A stretch of DNA of 64,000 nt from JAKFWI01 sp031399165 (GCA_031399165.1 JANNOO010000007.1:180207-244206), one strand, 5' to 3'; numbered from the stretch's first letter, positions 29,701 through 38,127 are shown. The notes: generated by a model not told the origin, from the letters alone. Numbers and translations: made by a program.

Positions 29701-30213
29701 CTCCGCCTGCGCCAATGTGAGGCCGCCATGCTCCTTGATCGCCGTGAGACCGACACTGCCGTCGCTGCCGCCGCCAGAGAGGATGACACAAACGGCGTTG
29801 TCCCCTTGCGCAAGGGCCAGCGAGGTGAAGAACGTGTCGATCGGCCGGCGCGTCACGCGCGGCGGCGCCGGACGTGCGACGCGGAGAACGTTGCGCTCGA
29901 CGGTTAATGTGGCGTCTGGCGGAATGATGTAGATATGATTGGCGACGAGCGGGGAGCGGTCCTGCGCTTCAGTCACCGGCATCTGCGTGGACGCCGACAA
30001 GATATCGACGAGCATACTCTGGAATTTGGGGTCGAGGTGCTGGATCAGCACAAACGTCATGCCGCTATCTGCCGGCATGAGGGAAAAGAAGGTTTTAAAC
30101 GCCTCCAAGCCTCCCGCGGATGCGCCGAGCCCGACAATCAGCGGCGATCGAGGCGCCGTTTCGCCGCCGTCGTTGTCTCCGTGCTTCGTTCGCCTGGCAG
30201 GGTTCTTGGCCAT
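26713..30213 (-). CDS. CheB-CheR-PAS-HWE hybrid histidine kinase
   Basis: 1166 residues from the ATG at 30213; the open frame extends to 30300 without support. Order: CheB methylesterase (VGLGASAGGLEAFKTFFSLM with the active serine, FVLIQHLDPKFQS with the histidine, CVILSGGGSDGSVGLTAIKE with the aspartate); CheR methyltransferase (TEFFRDPEAFAAL, WASGCATGEEVYSIAILL, DLIVCRNVLIYL); a long coiled coil of repeated EELQ.TNEEL heptads (about residues 650-730); two PAS domains; and an HWE/HisKA_2 kinase (ELNHRVKNTLATVQSI, HELSTNAAKYGAFS). Such proteins couple methylation-type adaptation to two-component output. The overlapping receiver gene is the probable partner. Confidence 0.92.
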   Translation of the reverse strand: MAKNPARRTKHGDNDGGETAPRSPLIVGLGASAGGLEAFKTFFSLMPADSGMTFVLIQHLDPKFQSMLVDILSASTQMPVTEAQDRSPLVANHIYIIPPDATLTVERNVLRVARPAPPRVTRRPIDTFFTSLALAQGDNAVCVILSGGGSDGSVGLTAIKEHGGLTLAQAEVESQAKLGMPSSAAATGRVDEVLTVEQMPERLIQYARHLASLRSRVGADGAVSGAAGNLDRICRIVRSVVGHDFSQYKEKTLTRRIQRRMQVLHIDTTDEYVDRLRKEPLEVRLLFQEFLISVTEFFRDPEAFAALEAQALPEIVADKGADDQIRIWASGCATGEEVYSIAILLKEQLAGKEGAPRLQIFATDIDEQAIAQARAGRYRPDQLGGISPARLDKWFVQDNDHWCVIKDIREFCVFSAHNPIKDPPFSKLDLIVCRNVLIYLQPAAQDRLMSVFQYALRPGGYLFLGASESLARQNKTFSIVDLKHRIFRRKDTVAAFLPNMAAYAPERTASDQVAARPATTQGDRLDIDARRVMERHFPAYVVVDSRNDVVRFSEHVAKFLGPSPGAASLDLFALLQRPLRPAARAALQKATRGRQAAVQKNITIPIDGALHAVDLLAEPVGRDEAGLCVLAFFDRGPAPLASASSTEGIQDLEQELARTRERLQVSVDELEVNNEEMKSANEEYQSVNEELQSTNEELETSKEEMQSINEELQTVNAELNAKNDALMRLNSDLKNFLDSTEIATLFLDSDLRVTNFTPAMTGLFHLRESDYQRPLTEIAPRFEYGDLAADVARVLRTLSMVEREVATSAGRAYIMRIRPYRRLDNVIDGVVVTFMDVTDRKQLDAERVLRSEMVVSSGDAIIGLDTKGVILSWNAGAEILYGHSNAEATGRHVELIVPADRRSGELDLRTRINRGERVENYDSVGQRHDRSLVDISVSVSPVKDASGAITGASLIVRNITERVRARERQALLLQELNHRVKNTLATVQSIASQTLSDEPDPQAFREAFQKRLAAMSQTHNLLSDGDWRGSPLRDVLLGQVAPYANGADRIAVEGPSLKLTPDASLALGMAFHELSTNAAKYGAFSVPAGRVRVQWQIENGNPERRLRLEWLESNGPAVTAPKRRGLGSRLIERGLAHQLNGTAELRFESGGVHLLLEAPLASIEAA

Positions 30214-30511
30214 TAGACCTGCTCGATTGCGGTGAATCCTGTTCCGGCTTTCGCGACGGCGCCACCAGCAGGGGAGCGTCAGGGTAGTTGTTGCCGGCAT
30301 GAATGACTAGGATTTTCTCCGGAGCCGGCAGGATCGGGGAAACTAGTGCTCCGGCTGGGACGCGGATTGGCCGCAACGGCGCGCCCGCTGCGCTAGCACA
30401 GCAGCTTCGGTCTCGCGTGACGTCCTGGTGACGGCATGGTAGTTTCGAACTACAGGTGATCTTGAATTGATGCGATACTTTCGCGTTTGCAAAGCGACGA
30501 GATAAAAGGTC

Positions 30512-30949
30512 ATGAGCCGCTATTTTTTCCACCTCTGGACCCGGGACGGGTACGAGATCGATCACATCGGCACTGACATGAAGGACGCCGAGGAAGCTTG
30601 TTTGGAAGCGTTCCGAAGCGCCCGGGAAATCAGCATGGAAATGTTGCGTGTCGGCCAACTGGCGACGCGGTATCGCTTCGACGTTGTCGATTGCCAAGGC
30701 CGGCTTGTGCATGAAGTATTGTTTTCGGAGGCGATGGGTCAACCCGTCGTGAACAACCCGACGTCCGAGTTCGCCGTCGGAACCAGCCGCGGATACGCGC
30801 TTGCCAGCGACCTTGCACGTGAGATCGCCACGGCGCGACAGAACCTGCGAACCTGCCGCGAGCTTCTGGCGGTTGGCGGATTTTCAGCTCGGCAAGATCA
30901 GCCAGCGTCCGTGCTGGTGGGGACCAATTGTCACTTGCCCGAGACTTGA
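30512..30949 (+). CDS. DUF6894 family protein
   Basis: 145 residues. The first 75 match the DUF6894 pattern: MSRYFFHLWTRDGYEIDHIG, then T-DMKDAEEACLEAFRSAREI and RFDVVDCQGRLVHEVLFSEA. These small proteins are frequent in Alphaproteobacteria, often near stress and signalling genes, and have no assigned function. The C-terminal 70 residues are a helical extension. The upstream 298-bp region is shared with the divergent CheB/CheR hybrid. Confidence 0.75.
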   Translation: MSRYFFHLWTRDGYEIDHIGTDMKDAEEACLEAFRSAREISMEMLRVGQLATRYRFDVVDCQGRLVHEVLFSEAMGQPVVNNPTSEFAVGTSRGYALASDLAREIATARQNLRTCRELLAVGGFSARQDQPASVLVGTNCHLPET

Positions 30950-31035
30950 ACGCGGTGATGTTGAGTGCGCGTCGTTCCCACCGTGAGCGTCATTGCTGGA
31001 CGCCGCAGAATGCCTCCGTGTAGGACACGACTGGT

Positions 31036-32034
31036 ATGCCTACAGAGCCTCCCTCCTTGACAGAGTGGAACGCGAAGTACCTCCGCCTCGCTGTCAACGC
31101 GGCGGGCGTGGCGCTGTGGTCGTGGAACGTCGATACAAACCGCTTCACGATGGACGAGCAAGGCTACAATCTGTGGGGTCTGCCGATCCAGTCCTTTGTA
31201 GTTTTCGAAGATCTGTCCGCTCAAATTCACCCCGCGGATCGCGATAGGGTTAGGGCTGCGTTTGCAGCCACGCGCGCGATCGTCGGGCCCTATGAGATCG
31301 ACTTTCGCATCATCGCGGGCAACGACGTTAGGTGGATCTCGGCGCGCGGCCAGGGTGACGACGCCGATATCGAAGGCCGGACCATGTTCGGGATTTTTCT
31401 TGACGTCACCGGGCGCAAACAGGCCGAGGAAGCAAATGAGCTGCTTGCCGGCGAAATGAGTCACCGGGTCAAGAACCTTCTTAGCATCGCTACGGGGTTG
31501 ACGGCGATCACGTCGCGATCCGCCGAATCTGCGGCGGACATGGCGCGCGAGTTGACGACGAGGCTCAGCGCCCTTGGTCGTGCTCACGATCTCGTTCGTC
31601 CGGTTCCGGGTCGTCAAGAAAACGGCGCACTGTTAGGAGATCTCCTAACAATCCTGCTCGCTCCCTACGATGACATGGGCGCGTTCAGCGGGCGTATCCG
31701 GGTTTCAGTGCCTCGAATGTCGGTTGGTGAAACCGCCGCCACCGCTCTGGCGATGGTGCTGCACGAGCTAGCCACCAATTCTGTGAAATACGGCGCACTT
31801 TCGGCCCCGAACGGAACGCTCGATGTCGCCGCCATTGCGGAGGAAAGCGAAGTTGTCGTTGTCTGGACCGAACGGGGTGGCCCTGTGGTGGCGGCGCCAG
31901 CCCTGGATGGGTTTGGCAGCAAGCTGCTGAAGCGCAGCATGACATCGCAACTCAACGGTTCGGTGGAGCATAACTGGTCCGAAGAGGGCGCAATTGTCAC
32001 TTTGCGAATGGATAAGGTTCGGCTTGCTCTTTAG
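31036..32034 (+). CDS. PAS-HWE sensor histidine kinase (soluble)
   Basis: 332 residues, no TM. A PAS fold (VNAAGVALWSWNVDTNRFTM...IHPADRDRVRAAF...DVTGRKQAEEA) is followed by an HWE-type kinase: the H-box GEMSHRVKNLLSIATGLTAI with the histidine near residue 142, the conserved HELATNSVKYGALS, a W-x-E (VVVWTERGGP) and a G-box GFGSKLLKRS. HWE kinases are abundant in Rhizobiales and Caulobacterales and often feed the general stress response. No regulator is adjacent. The 3' end of this gene lies about 280 bp before the integration site of the mobile element. Confidence 0.9.
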   Translation: MPTEPPSLTEWNAKYLRLAVNAAGVALWSWNVDTNRFTMDEQGYNLWGLPIQSFVVFEDLSAQIHPADRDRVRAAFAATRAIVGPYEIDFRIIAGNDVRWISARGQGDDADIEGRTMFGIFLDVTGRKQAEEANELLAGEMSHRVKNLLSIATGLTAITSRSAESAADMARELTTRLSALGRAHDLVRPVPGRQENGALLGDLLTILLAPYDDMGAFSGRIRVSVPRMSVGETAATALAMVLHELATNSVKYGALSAPNGTLDVAAIAEESEVVVVWTERGGPVVAAPALDGFGSKLLKRSMTSQLNGSVEHNWSEEGAIVTLRMDKVRLAL

Positions 32035-32282
32035 CTCCTCTGCGCTTGTTGTCGAGCCGCTCGCGGAACTCACCAACTGTCTCTGAGCCCTTTGCCGCGC
32101 GGTGAGAGAGCGCTTGAACAACCGCAACGAGGTTTTTGCTCGCCAGCCCATGCATCGACCGGCACGCGCGCCAGGACGCCGAATCCGACCGCGATGACGG
32201 CGACGACAAACGCAAGGGGGCTACCGACGCGTGGCAGGACGCGTCTGAAACGATCCAGGTTGGAAAAATCGGCGCCCGCCAC
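31997..32282 (-). pseudogene. Possible frameshifted small single-TM protein
   Basis: From a GTG at 32282 one frame reads ADFSNLDRFRRVLPRVGSPL, a good TM segment (AFVVAVIAVGFGVLARVPV) and DAWAGEQ. The +1 frame then continues NLVAVVQALSHRAAKGSETV, GEFRERLDNKRRG and PYPFAK to a stop at 31997. The two halves join at a run of five A; with one A fewer they make a single plausible 94-residue protein. It overlaps the 3' end of the convergent PAS-HWE gene by 38 bp. No family recognised. Confidence 0.3.
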
Positions 32283-32314
32283 GGGTCGTTCACCGCCGCT
32301 GCGCCTCGAAAATA

Positions 32315-32359
32315 TGGCGCGCCCGAAGAGATTCGAACTCCTGACCCCCAGATTCGTAG
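32315..32359 (-). repeat. 3' fragment of tRNA-Arg(ACG): attachment site at the left end of the mobile element
   Basis: The reverse strand reads CTACGAATCTGGGGGTCAGG, then AGTTCGAATCTCTTCGGGCG and CGCCA: the anticodon loop (ACG), 3' anticodon stem, variable loop, T-arm (GTTCGAATC), 3' acceptor strand and encoded CCA of tRNA-Arg. The sequence 5' of it (GCTCCA) cannot pair with the 3' anticodon strand, so the 5' half is absent. This is the typical scar of a tyrosine integrase using a tRNA gene, with the intact tRNA expected at the far (right) end of the element. The integrase begins 250 bp away on the element side. Confidence 0.85.
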
Positions 32360-32479
32360 TGGAGCAAGCAACTTATCCACAACGTCGCCAGACGTTTCAT
32401 GCTACTGAATTAAAAGGATAATTGTTCTACCTTGCCAAGGCGATTATTTCCGCACGTTGCCGCTGATTGCCGACCTTTT

Positions 32480-32559
32480 CCGACATAAAATCCGACATAA
32501 TCGTCAATGTTGTCAATTCGTTGTATCCCTTGCACTGAAAGGCTTTTCAGACATAATCG
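32480..32559. repeat. GACATAA repeats upstream of the integrase (candidate arm-type sites)
   Basis: CCGACATAA occurs at 32480-32488 and 32492-32500 (12-bp spacing), and GACATAATCG occurs at 32494-32503 and again at 32550-32559. The AT-richer 200 bp between the tRNA fragment and the integrase start is where attP arm sites and the int promoter are expected. No gene is seen in 32360-32610. Confidence 0.4.
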
Positions 32560-32610
32560 ATCCTGGGCCGATTTTGGCTGAATCTGAGGGTGGGCGCTAG
32601 GTAAAAGGAA

Positions 32611-34083
32611 ATGCCCAAGCAGCGCAAAAAGTCGGGCCGCGACGCGCTCCTGGACCACCTCGTGGAGGCAGGGGTTTCCGCCCGCGAGATCACCGGCGGC
32701 CTCACGACCAAATTGCTTCGGCGGCTCCCAGCGCCGCCGGCGGGACGCGCCTATTACGACATGCCTGATCGCGGCCCCAATGCGGTCGCCGGTCTTACCA
32801 TCCGACGCGGCCGTAAAGACGGCATCACCTTCTTCGTGCGCGCTGACCTTCGACCCGAGGGCGCGGCGCAATTTGTGACCGCGCGTGTGAAGCTTGGACG
32901 GTGGGGCGAGGCGCACGGCAACCTTTCGCTTAAGGACGCACGCGATCGCGCTGCGGCTGCGAAGGCGGAAATGCGGGCGGGCATCGATCCCAGGCGCAAG
33001 GCGGTTCGCGCCAAAATTGAAGCAGAGAACGCCGCACGGCCCGCTGAAATCACGCTGCGCGCGGCTTATAAAAACTACCTCACGGCGAGAACTGGTAAAA
33101 AGCGCAAACCGTTGTCGCCGACGACAAAGGCCGACTACGACCGCGTTATAGAACGCGGCCTCGCAAGCTTTACGGACAAGTCGCTGCGCGAACTGGCCGA
33201 TGATCCACAGGACCTGATCGAGCACTTCGACAAGGTTTCCCAGGACCGCCCGGCTGAAGCCAATACGCGCATGCGCGTGCTGCGGGCGGTATGGAATCGC
33301 GCGCACAAGGTCATGCCGGCGAAGGTTCCGGCCCCGCCCGCCATCTTTGACCTCAATGAGGTCGAGGCGCGAAACGCCGGCTTTGTAACGTCAGAAATGC
33401 CCGCCGTTTGGAAAGCGATAGAGGCGGTGGGGCAGCCGTTGCGGAAAAAGGCCATCCTGACTTATCTCTTCCTTGGCCTCCGTGACGGCGCCGTTTTGCC
33501 GATGCGCAAAGTTCACATCGATCGTGAGGCCGCAATGCTGCTGATCCCTTATACAAAGGGGAAGCGGTTGAAGTTGCCGCTTTCTCCAGCAGCACTCAGT
33601 CGTCTTGAAGCGCCAGTTCCGGAATCGCTTTTCGACAGCGACAACCCCTTCCTTTTTCCCAGTCTGCGCGGCCCGCGGCCTAAAAAAAGAAAGAATCTCC
33701 AGCCTGACGCGGAGATCGAGCCTTGGACGCATGTAGACAAAATCGATTGCTCGGACTTACCGACGCCAGTTGCGTACGTCGAACAGCGAGGCGACGCGGC
33801 GCACTGCCATCCGCACGTCTTTCGGCACACTTATCGGACGCTGGCGACTTCGGCAGATGTTGCTGATGTGGCTATACGCTTGCTCATGGGGCACAGCCTT
33901 AAAGGCGATGTGAGCTTTGACTATCTGACAGCAGACCTTGAATGGCTGCGGGCGGCGCAGGAAAAAATATCGGCGTATATACTTAAATCGGCGGGAATGC
34001 CGCCGGACTTTCGTTTTCCGCCGGACTACTTCGTCGTTCGTGAACTCCCGCAAGTCGGTCGGATGGTGCGTGGAAGCAAGTAG
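32611..34083 (+). CDS. int: Tyrosine-type site-specific integrase
   Basis: 490 residues with an AGG-type RBS before ATG. The N-terminal DUF4102-like/arm-binding part (LTIRRGRKDGITFFVRADLR, LGRWGEAHGNLSLKDARDRA) leads to a SAM-like core-binding region (about 140-255) and a catalytic domain: first arginine in LFLGLRDGAVLPMRK (about 289), HVFRHTYRTLATS (about 405-417), LMGHS and the nucleophile tyrosine in DVSFDYLTADLE (about 437). The family is P4/phage-type integrases that insert genomic islands at tRNA genes. The tRNA-Arg fragment upstream fits this role. Confidence 0.92.
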   Translation: MPKQRKKSGRDALLDHLVEAGVSAREITGGLTTKLLRRLPAPPAGRAYYDMPDRGPNAVAGLTIRRGRKDGITFFVRADLRPEGAAQFVTARVKLGRWGEAHGNLSLKDARDRAAAAKAEMRAGIDPRRKAVRAKIEAENAARPAEITLRAAYKNYLTARTGKKRKPLSPTTKADYDRVIERGLASFTDKSLRELADDPQDLIEHFDKVSQDRPAEANTRMRVLRAVWNRAHKVMPAKVPAPPAIFDLNEVEARNAGFVTSEMPAVWKAIEAVGQPLRKKAILTYLFLGLRDGAVLPMRKVHIDREAAMLLIPYTKGKRLKLPLSPAALSRLEAPVPESLFDSDNPFLFPSLRGPRPKKRKNLQPDAEIEPWTHVDKIDCSDLPTPVAYVEQRGDAAHCHPHVFRHTYRTLATSADVADVAIRLLMGHSLKGDVSFDYLTADLEWLRAAQEKISAYILKSAGMPPDFRFPPDYFVVRELPQVGRMVRGSK

Positions 34084-34541
34084 AAATGCGTAAGAAAAGG
34101 GCTGTCGTCTGGCGCGACCATGTTTGAGATTGGTCCTAGTCTTCAGCGTTTGTATGTTCGCAAACGGCGCTTGGCTTGGTGTGAGGTGCAATCGGAGCGT
34201 CTAAGTCTTCAGATTCACAGGCCAGCAGCACGGCCCTGATGATGCATTGGAAGAGGATCTGCATCTTGAGCGTGATGCGTTAGCGACCGCTGCTGCGCGC
34301 CATGCTGTCAACGAAGAGTGCTAGGAGAAAAGCTCCAAGGACAGGGCTATGCCTTTGTCGTCGCGCTCTTCGTATGGGCGTCTCCCTCCGCGATAACTGT
34401 GTGACCAGCCGCCATTTGGAACAAGGCACGCCGAACAGCTAGAACTTCGGACCGGACGCGGAACATCCAGTCGCTACCGTGAGGGATAAACGCCGACGGC
34501 GCGTAATCCGCATAACATCTGCGCGCTTTCTTGGAGCCTAC
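34084..34541 (+). other. Intergenic region between integrase and copA
   Basis: 458 bp with no supportable gene. A short frame starting MFEIGPSLQRLYVRKRRLAW at 34120 stops after about 40 codons. The minus frame crossing 34347-34540 mainly mirrors copA. The copA promoter should lie here; an RBS (TTGGAG) is visible at 34531-34536. Confidence 0.5.
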
Positions 34542-36344
34542 ATGATCCCGCCCGGGCCCTTTTCTTCCGGCCGCCGCGCCTTTTTGAGGACGACAACCTA
34601 TGTCGGCGGCGGCTTGGCTCTTACAGGGCTTTTGCCCGCTTGGGCGCAGTCCTCCGGGATTGCACCCGCGCTTTCGACCGTCTCGGGTAATGATATTCGG
34701 CTCACGATCGGGCACGCCGCCGTCAGCCTCGAAGGCCGCGAGGGTCATGCCGTCGCCATTAACGGAAGCGTACCCGGGCCGCTGCTCCGCCTTAAGGAAG
34801 GGCAGGTTGCCCGGATCAGCGTCACCAATACGCTCGATGAGGACACCTCTATCCACTGGCACGGGCTGCTCGTGCCGTTCCAGATGGACGGCGTGCCCGG
34901 CGTGACCTTTCCCGGCATCAAGCCCGGAGAGACCTTCGTCTACGAATTCCCCGTCATTCAATCGGGCACATATTGGTACCACAGCCATTCGGGCCTCCAA
35001 GAACAGCAGGGCCACTACGCGCCGATCATCATCGATCCCGCGGGCCGGGATCCGGTGGCCTACGACCGCGAGCACGTGATCGTTCTTTCAGATTATTCAT
35101 TCCTCCATCCGCATCGCATTTTTGAAAAGCTGAAACAGGAAGCGGGCGTCTTCAATTATCAGCGCCAGACGGTTGCGGGCCTATTCGCGGGCAAGGATCA
35201 AACCTTCGCCGAACGTCGCGAGTGGGCGAAAATGCTGATGGACCCCACTGACATCTCGGATGTCACGGGGGCGACCTACACATTCCTGATCAACGGACGA
35301 GCGCCCAAGGACAATTGGACAGCGCTCTTTCAGCCCGGTGAACGCGTTCGGTTGCGGTTCATCAATGCCGCCGCGCAAACGATATTCAATGTCCGCATTC
35401 CCGGACTTAAACTTCAAATCGTCGCCGCCGACGGTCAGAACATCCGTCCGGTCACGGTCGATGAATTCCAGATCGGCAACGCCGAGACCTACGACGTCAT
35501 CGTTACGCCGAACGACGACGCAGCTTACGCGGTCGTGGCTGAGGCAGTCGACCGATCCGGACTCGCCGCGGCGACGTTGGCGCCCCGCGCCGGCATGGCG
35601 GCGGCGATACCGCCGCTGCGCGCGCGTCCCCTCGGCACGATGAAAGACATGGGCATGGATCATAGCGGCGTGGCGAAGGGTGGCGCTGATGCGGGCCATG
35701 TCGAGATGACGACGCCTGGCATGGCCGCGCCCCGCAAACGCGGTTCGGACGTGATGGGCGATATGTCGGGCAAGGCCGGCATGGACATGTCGATGCGCAA
35801 TTGGAAGAACGCGCCACAGGTGGAACTAGGACCCGGCGTGCAGATGATCGCGCCAATGTCCAAAGATCGCACCGGCGAGGCCGGGCAGGGTCTCGAAAGC
35901 GTCGGCCATAGCGTGCTGGTCTATAGAGATCTCGTCGCGCTCGAACCGAACAAGGATACGCGCGCACCTGCGCGAACGCTGGATATACGCCTCACCGGCA
36001 ACATGGAACGCTTCATGTGGGGCTTTGACGGACGCAAATATTCAGACAACCCGCCGCCCTATGCCTTCAGCGCCGGAGAACGGGTGCGCGTGAGCCTCGT
36101 CAACGACACGATGATGGCGCACCCCATCCACTTGCACGGCCACTTCTTCGAGTTGGTGCAGGACGCGCCGCCGGGTCACATGCCACGCAAGCATACCGTC
36201 ATCGTTGCGCCCGGCGGCGTCGCGCAATTCGACTTCACCGCCGAAGCCGGCGACTGGGCGTTCCACTGCCACATGCTCTATCACATGCACGCCGGCATGT
36301 TTCAGGTCTTCGTCGTGCGCCCTCTCAAGGGAGGCGCTGTATGA
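34542..36344 (+). CDS. copA: CopA-type multicopper oxidase, copper resistance
   Basis: 600 residues from the ATG at 34542, preceded by GGAG. A Tat signal is visible (SSGRRAFLRTTTYVGGGLAL, ending AWAQS), as expected for a folded copper protein. Copper ligands appear in four blocks: SIHWHGLLVPFQMDG, YWYHSHSGLQEQ, HPIHLHGHFFEL and FHCHMLYHMHAGMFQV (T1/T2/T3 sites). A Met/His-rich segment (about 365-430: MKDMGMDHSGV, MGDMSGKAGMDMSM) is characteristic of the CopA/PcoA family. It probably oxidises Cu(I) or sequesters copper in the periplasm. It overlaps copB by 4 bp. Confidence 0.94.
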   Translation: MIPPGPFSSGRRAFLRTTTYVGGGLALTGLLPAWAQSSGIAPALSTVSGNDIRLTIGHAAVSLEGREGHAVAINGSVPGPLLRLKEGQVARISVTNTLDEDTSIHWHGLLVPFQMDGVPGVTFPGIKPGETFVYEFPVIQSGTYWYHSHSGLQEQQGHYAPIIIDPAGRDPVAYDREHVIVLSDYSFLHPHRIFEKLKQEAGVFNYQRQTVAGLFAGKDQTFAERREWAKMLMDPTDISDVTGATYTFLINGRAPKDNWTALFQPGERVRLRFINAAAQTIFNVRIPGLKLQIVAADGQNIRPVTVDEFQIGNAETYDVIVTPNDDAAYAVVAEAVDRSGLAAATLAPRAGMAAAIPPLRARPLGTMKDMGMDHSGVAKGGADAGHVEMTTPGMAAPRKRGSDVMGDMSGKAGMDMSMRNWKNAPQVELGPGVQMIAPMSKDRTGEAGQGLESVGHSVLVYRDLVALEPNKDTRAPARTLDIRLTGNMERFMWGFDGRKYSDNPPPYAFSAGERVRVSLVNDTMMAHPIHLHGHFFELVQDAPPGHMPRKHTVIVAPGGVAQFDFTAEAGDWAFHCHMLYHMHAGMFQVFVVRPLKGGAV

Positions 36345-37258
36345 GCCGGTTGTTCGTAGTCACGGCGATTTCGTTCTGCCTCGCCACGCCCGCGATGGCG
36401 CAGCATCAGCACGCAGAGCCGCCTTCCGCGGCGGCAAAGGCGGCGACGTCAGCGCCCACGATGCCCGCGATGCCGGCGGTGAAGCCGGCCGATGAAACGG
36501 CCAAGGCCGTGCCGCCACCCGAGGCGGGTAACGACATTGCGCCAGACGCGCCCGGCGATTTCGCCGCTGACGGGTTCTACTCCAAAACCGAAATGGACGT
36601 CGCGCGCGCAACCCTCAGGAACGAGCATGGCGGCGTCATTGTCTCGAAGTTCATGGTGAATGAGCTTGAATACAGCCGCGCCCGCGGCGAGGACGGCTAC
36701 CGGTGGAATGCTGAGGCGTGGCTTGGCGGCGACATCAATCGCTTCGTATTTAAGACCGAGGGCGAGGGCGCGGAACAACTCGACGACGCCGAAATTCAGG
36801 CCCTCTATTCGCGCGCAATCGGGCCCTATGCCAACCTTCAGGCCGGTGTGCGCTATGACATTGAGCCCAATCCGTCTCGCGCCTATCTCGCGCTCGGATT
36901 GGACGCGCTTGCGCCTTATTGGTTCGAGGTAGAGGGGGCCGTATTTGTCGGTGAGCGCGGCGATATTCTAGCGCGGGTCGAGGGCAGGTACGATTTGCTT
37001 CTTACCCAGCGCCTCGCGCTTCAGCCGCGCGCCGAGTTGAACTTCGCTACCAAGGGCGACGCCGCGCGAGGGAGAGGCGACGGCCTGACCGATGCCGACA
37101 TTGGCCTTCGTTTGCGTTACGAAGTCCGCCGCGAGTTCGCGCCCTATATCGGCTTATCGTGGCATCGGCGCTTCGGTGAAACCGCCGATCTTGCGCGCGC
37201 CGCAGGCGAGCGCGTGGAGGCGACGAGCTTCATTGTAGGCCTGCGCGCTTGGTATTAG
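36341..37258 (+). CDS. copB: CopB-type outer-membrane copper resistance protein
   Basis: 305 residues. Signal peptide MSRLFVVTAISFCLATPAMA, then a His/Met/Pro-rich linker (QHQHAEPPS, MPAMPAVKPADET), then the CopB/PcoB domain of about 210 residues beginning NEHGGVIVSKFMVNELEYSR and including AEAWLGGDINRFVFKTEGEG, EPNPSRAYLALGLDALAPYW and RRFGETADLARAAGE, ending in an aromatic residue (LRAWY) typical of outer-membrane barrels. ATGA overlap with copA marks one operon. CopB partners CopA in copper export or binding at the outer membrane. Confidence 0.93.
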   Translation: MSRLFVVTAISFCLATPAMAQHQHAEPPSAAAKAATSAPTMPAMPAVKPADETAKAVPPPEAGNDIAPDAPGDFAADGFYSKTEMDVARATLRNEHGGVIVSKFMVNELEYSRARGEDGYRWNAEAWLGGDINRFVFKTEGEGAEQLDDAEIQALYSRAIGPYANLQAGVRYDIEPNPSRAYLALGLDALAPYWFEVEGAVFVGERGDILARVEGRYDLLLTQRLALQPRAELNFATKGDAARGRGDGLTDADIGLRLRYEVRREFAPYIGLSWHRRFGETADLARAAGERVEATSFIVGLRAWY

Positions 37259-37276
37259 CTGCGTGACGCGCGCGCG

Positions 37277-38125
37277 TTATTCGCCCGGGCCGACGAACGT
37301 TGTCGCGGCCGACACCGCAAGAATCGCGGCGGCGAACAGAAATGCCTCGCAGGAGAGCGACAGGCGAAGAAGCCGTCGGCCGCGTTCCCCGTCCCGAAGT
37401 ATACGCGTAGTGATCACTTGACGGTTGAGCGCCCCGACGCCGAGTGCGATCACGACTGCCCCGAGTTTGACAAGAAGCAAGCGACCATAGGGAGTGCCTG
37501 TGAGGCCGGCAAAACCGTTCGCAAGAAGCCAGGCAAGCCAAACGCCGACGACGACAAGGACCGGGACAGCAGCAACAGCGACAGCGCTGAAGCGCTCCAG
37601 GCGCGCATGCAGTTCGGCATCCGGTATTGTGGCCTTCGGCCATAGCGTGAGCGGCGCAGCAATCCAGAATCCCGCAAATAGAACGTGGAGCGCCACCGCG
37701 ACGGGCGCTAGGCCGGGGTTCGCCAGCGCCTGGGTGTGCCCCGTCAAGCCAAAGCCGCTAGCGACGCAGAGCGCGCCAAGCACGAGTGCGACGCGCGAGC
37801 CCGTCAAGGCGCCAGCGCCGATCGCGATCGAACCCGCGAACAAAGCGGCTGTTGACGCGCCGAGTGCAGTCCACGCGAACGGGAGGAATGTGAAGTCGAT
37901 GAGCGCAGAGCCATCGCCCATTTGTCCGGTGAGGATAGCAAGTCGCGCAGCGGCGAACAGCGCGACGGTCGCCGCTAGACCGGCAAGCAGCGACCGCAAC
38001 CTTCTGAGCACGGGATATTCCACGACGCCCGATGCCGCATGAAGGGCGAGCCCTAGAGCGAGAAGCGCGGCGACGTTGAACCCTGTTCGGAAAACAAACA
38101 GCAACGTCGCCGGCGCATCAGGCAC
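37277..38125 (-). CDS. copD: CopD family copper resistance membrane protein
   Basis: 282 residues from a GTG at 38125, two bases after the copC stop; the upstream frame to 38197 overlaps copC. Eight hydrophobic helices are visible, for example FVFRTGFNVAALLALGLALH and TVALFAAARLAILTGQMG, and the CopD signature LHVLFAGFWIAAPLTLW plus GTPYGRLLLVKLGAVVIALG near the C-terminus. CopD works with CopC in moving copper across the inner membrane. It is convergent to copB. Cotranscription with copC and the upstream ECF cassette is likely. Confidence 0.88.
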   Translation of the reverse strand: MPDAPATLLFVFRTGFNVAALLALGLALHAASGVVEYPVLRRLRSLLAGLAATVALFAAARLAILTGQMGDGSALIDFTFLPFAWTALGASTAALFAGSIAIGAGALTGSRVALVLGALCVASGFGLTGHTQALANPGLAPVAVALHVLFAGFWIAAPLTLWPKATIPDAELHARLERFSAVAVAAVPVLVVVGVWLAWLLANGFAGLTGTPYGRLLLVKLGAVVIALGVGALNRQVITTRILRDGERGRRLLRLSLSCEAFLFAAAILAVSAATTFVGPGE

Positions 38126-38127
38126 TG

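Noticed and set aside
32373..32381. Perfect DnaA box TTATCCACA next to the att site
   Set aside because: A single box with no cluster, no AT-rich unwinding element and no replication gene; not enough for an origin.
34120..34330. Short frame MFEIGPSLQRLYVRKRRLAW, resembling a RodZ-type HTH N-terminus
   Set aside because: Stops after about 40 codons, needs a frameshift to continue, and the similarity is only to the first few residues.
34347..35075. 242-codon minus-strand frame at the copA 5' end
   Set aside because: Mostly the mirror of the copA multicopper oxidase; the non-overlapping end has no recognisable domain.
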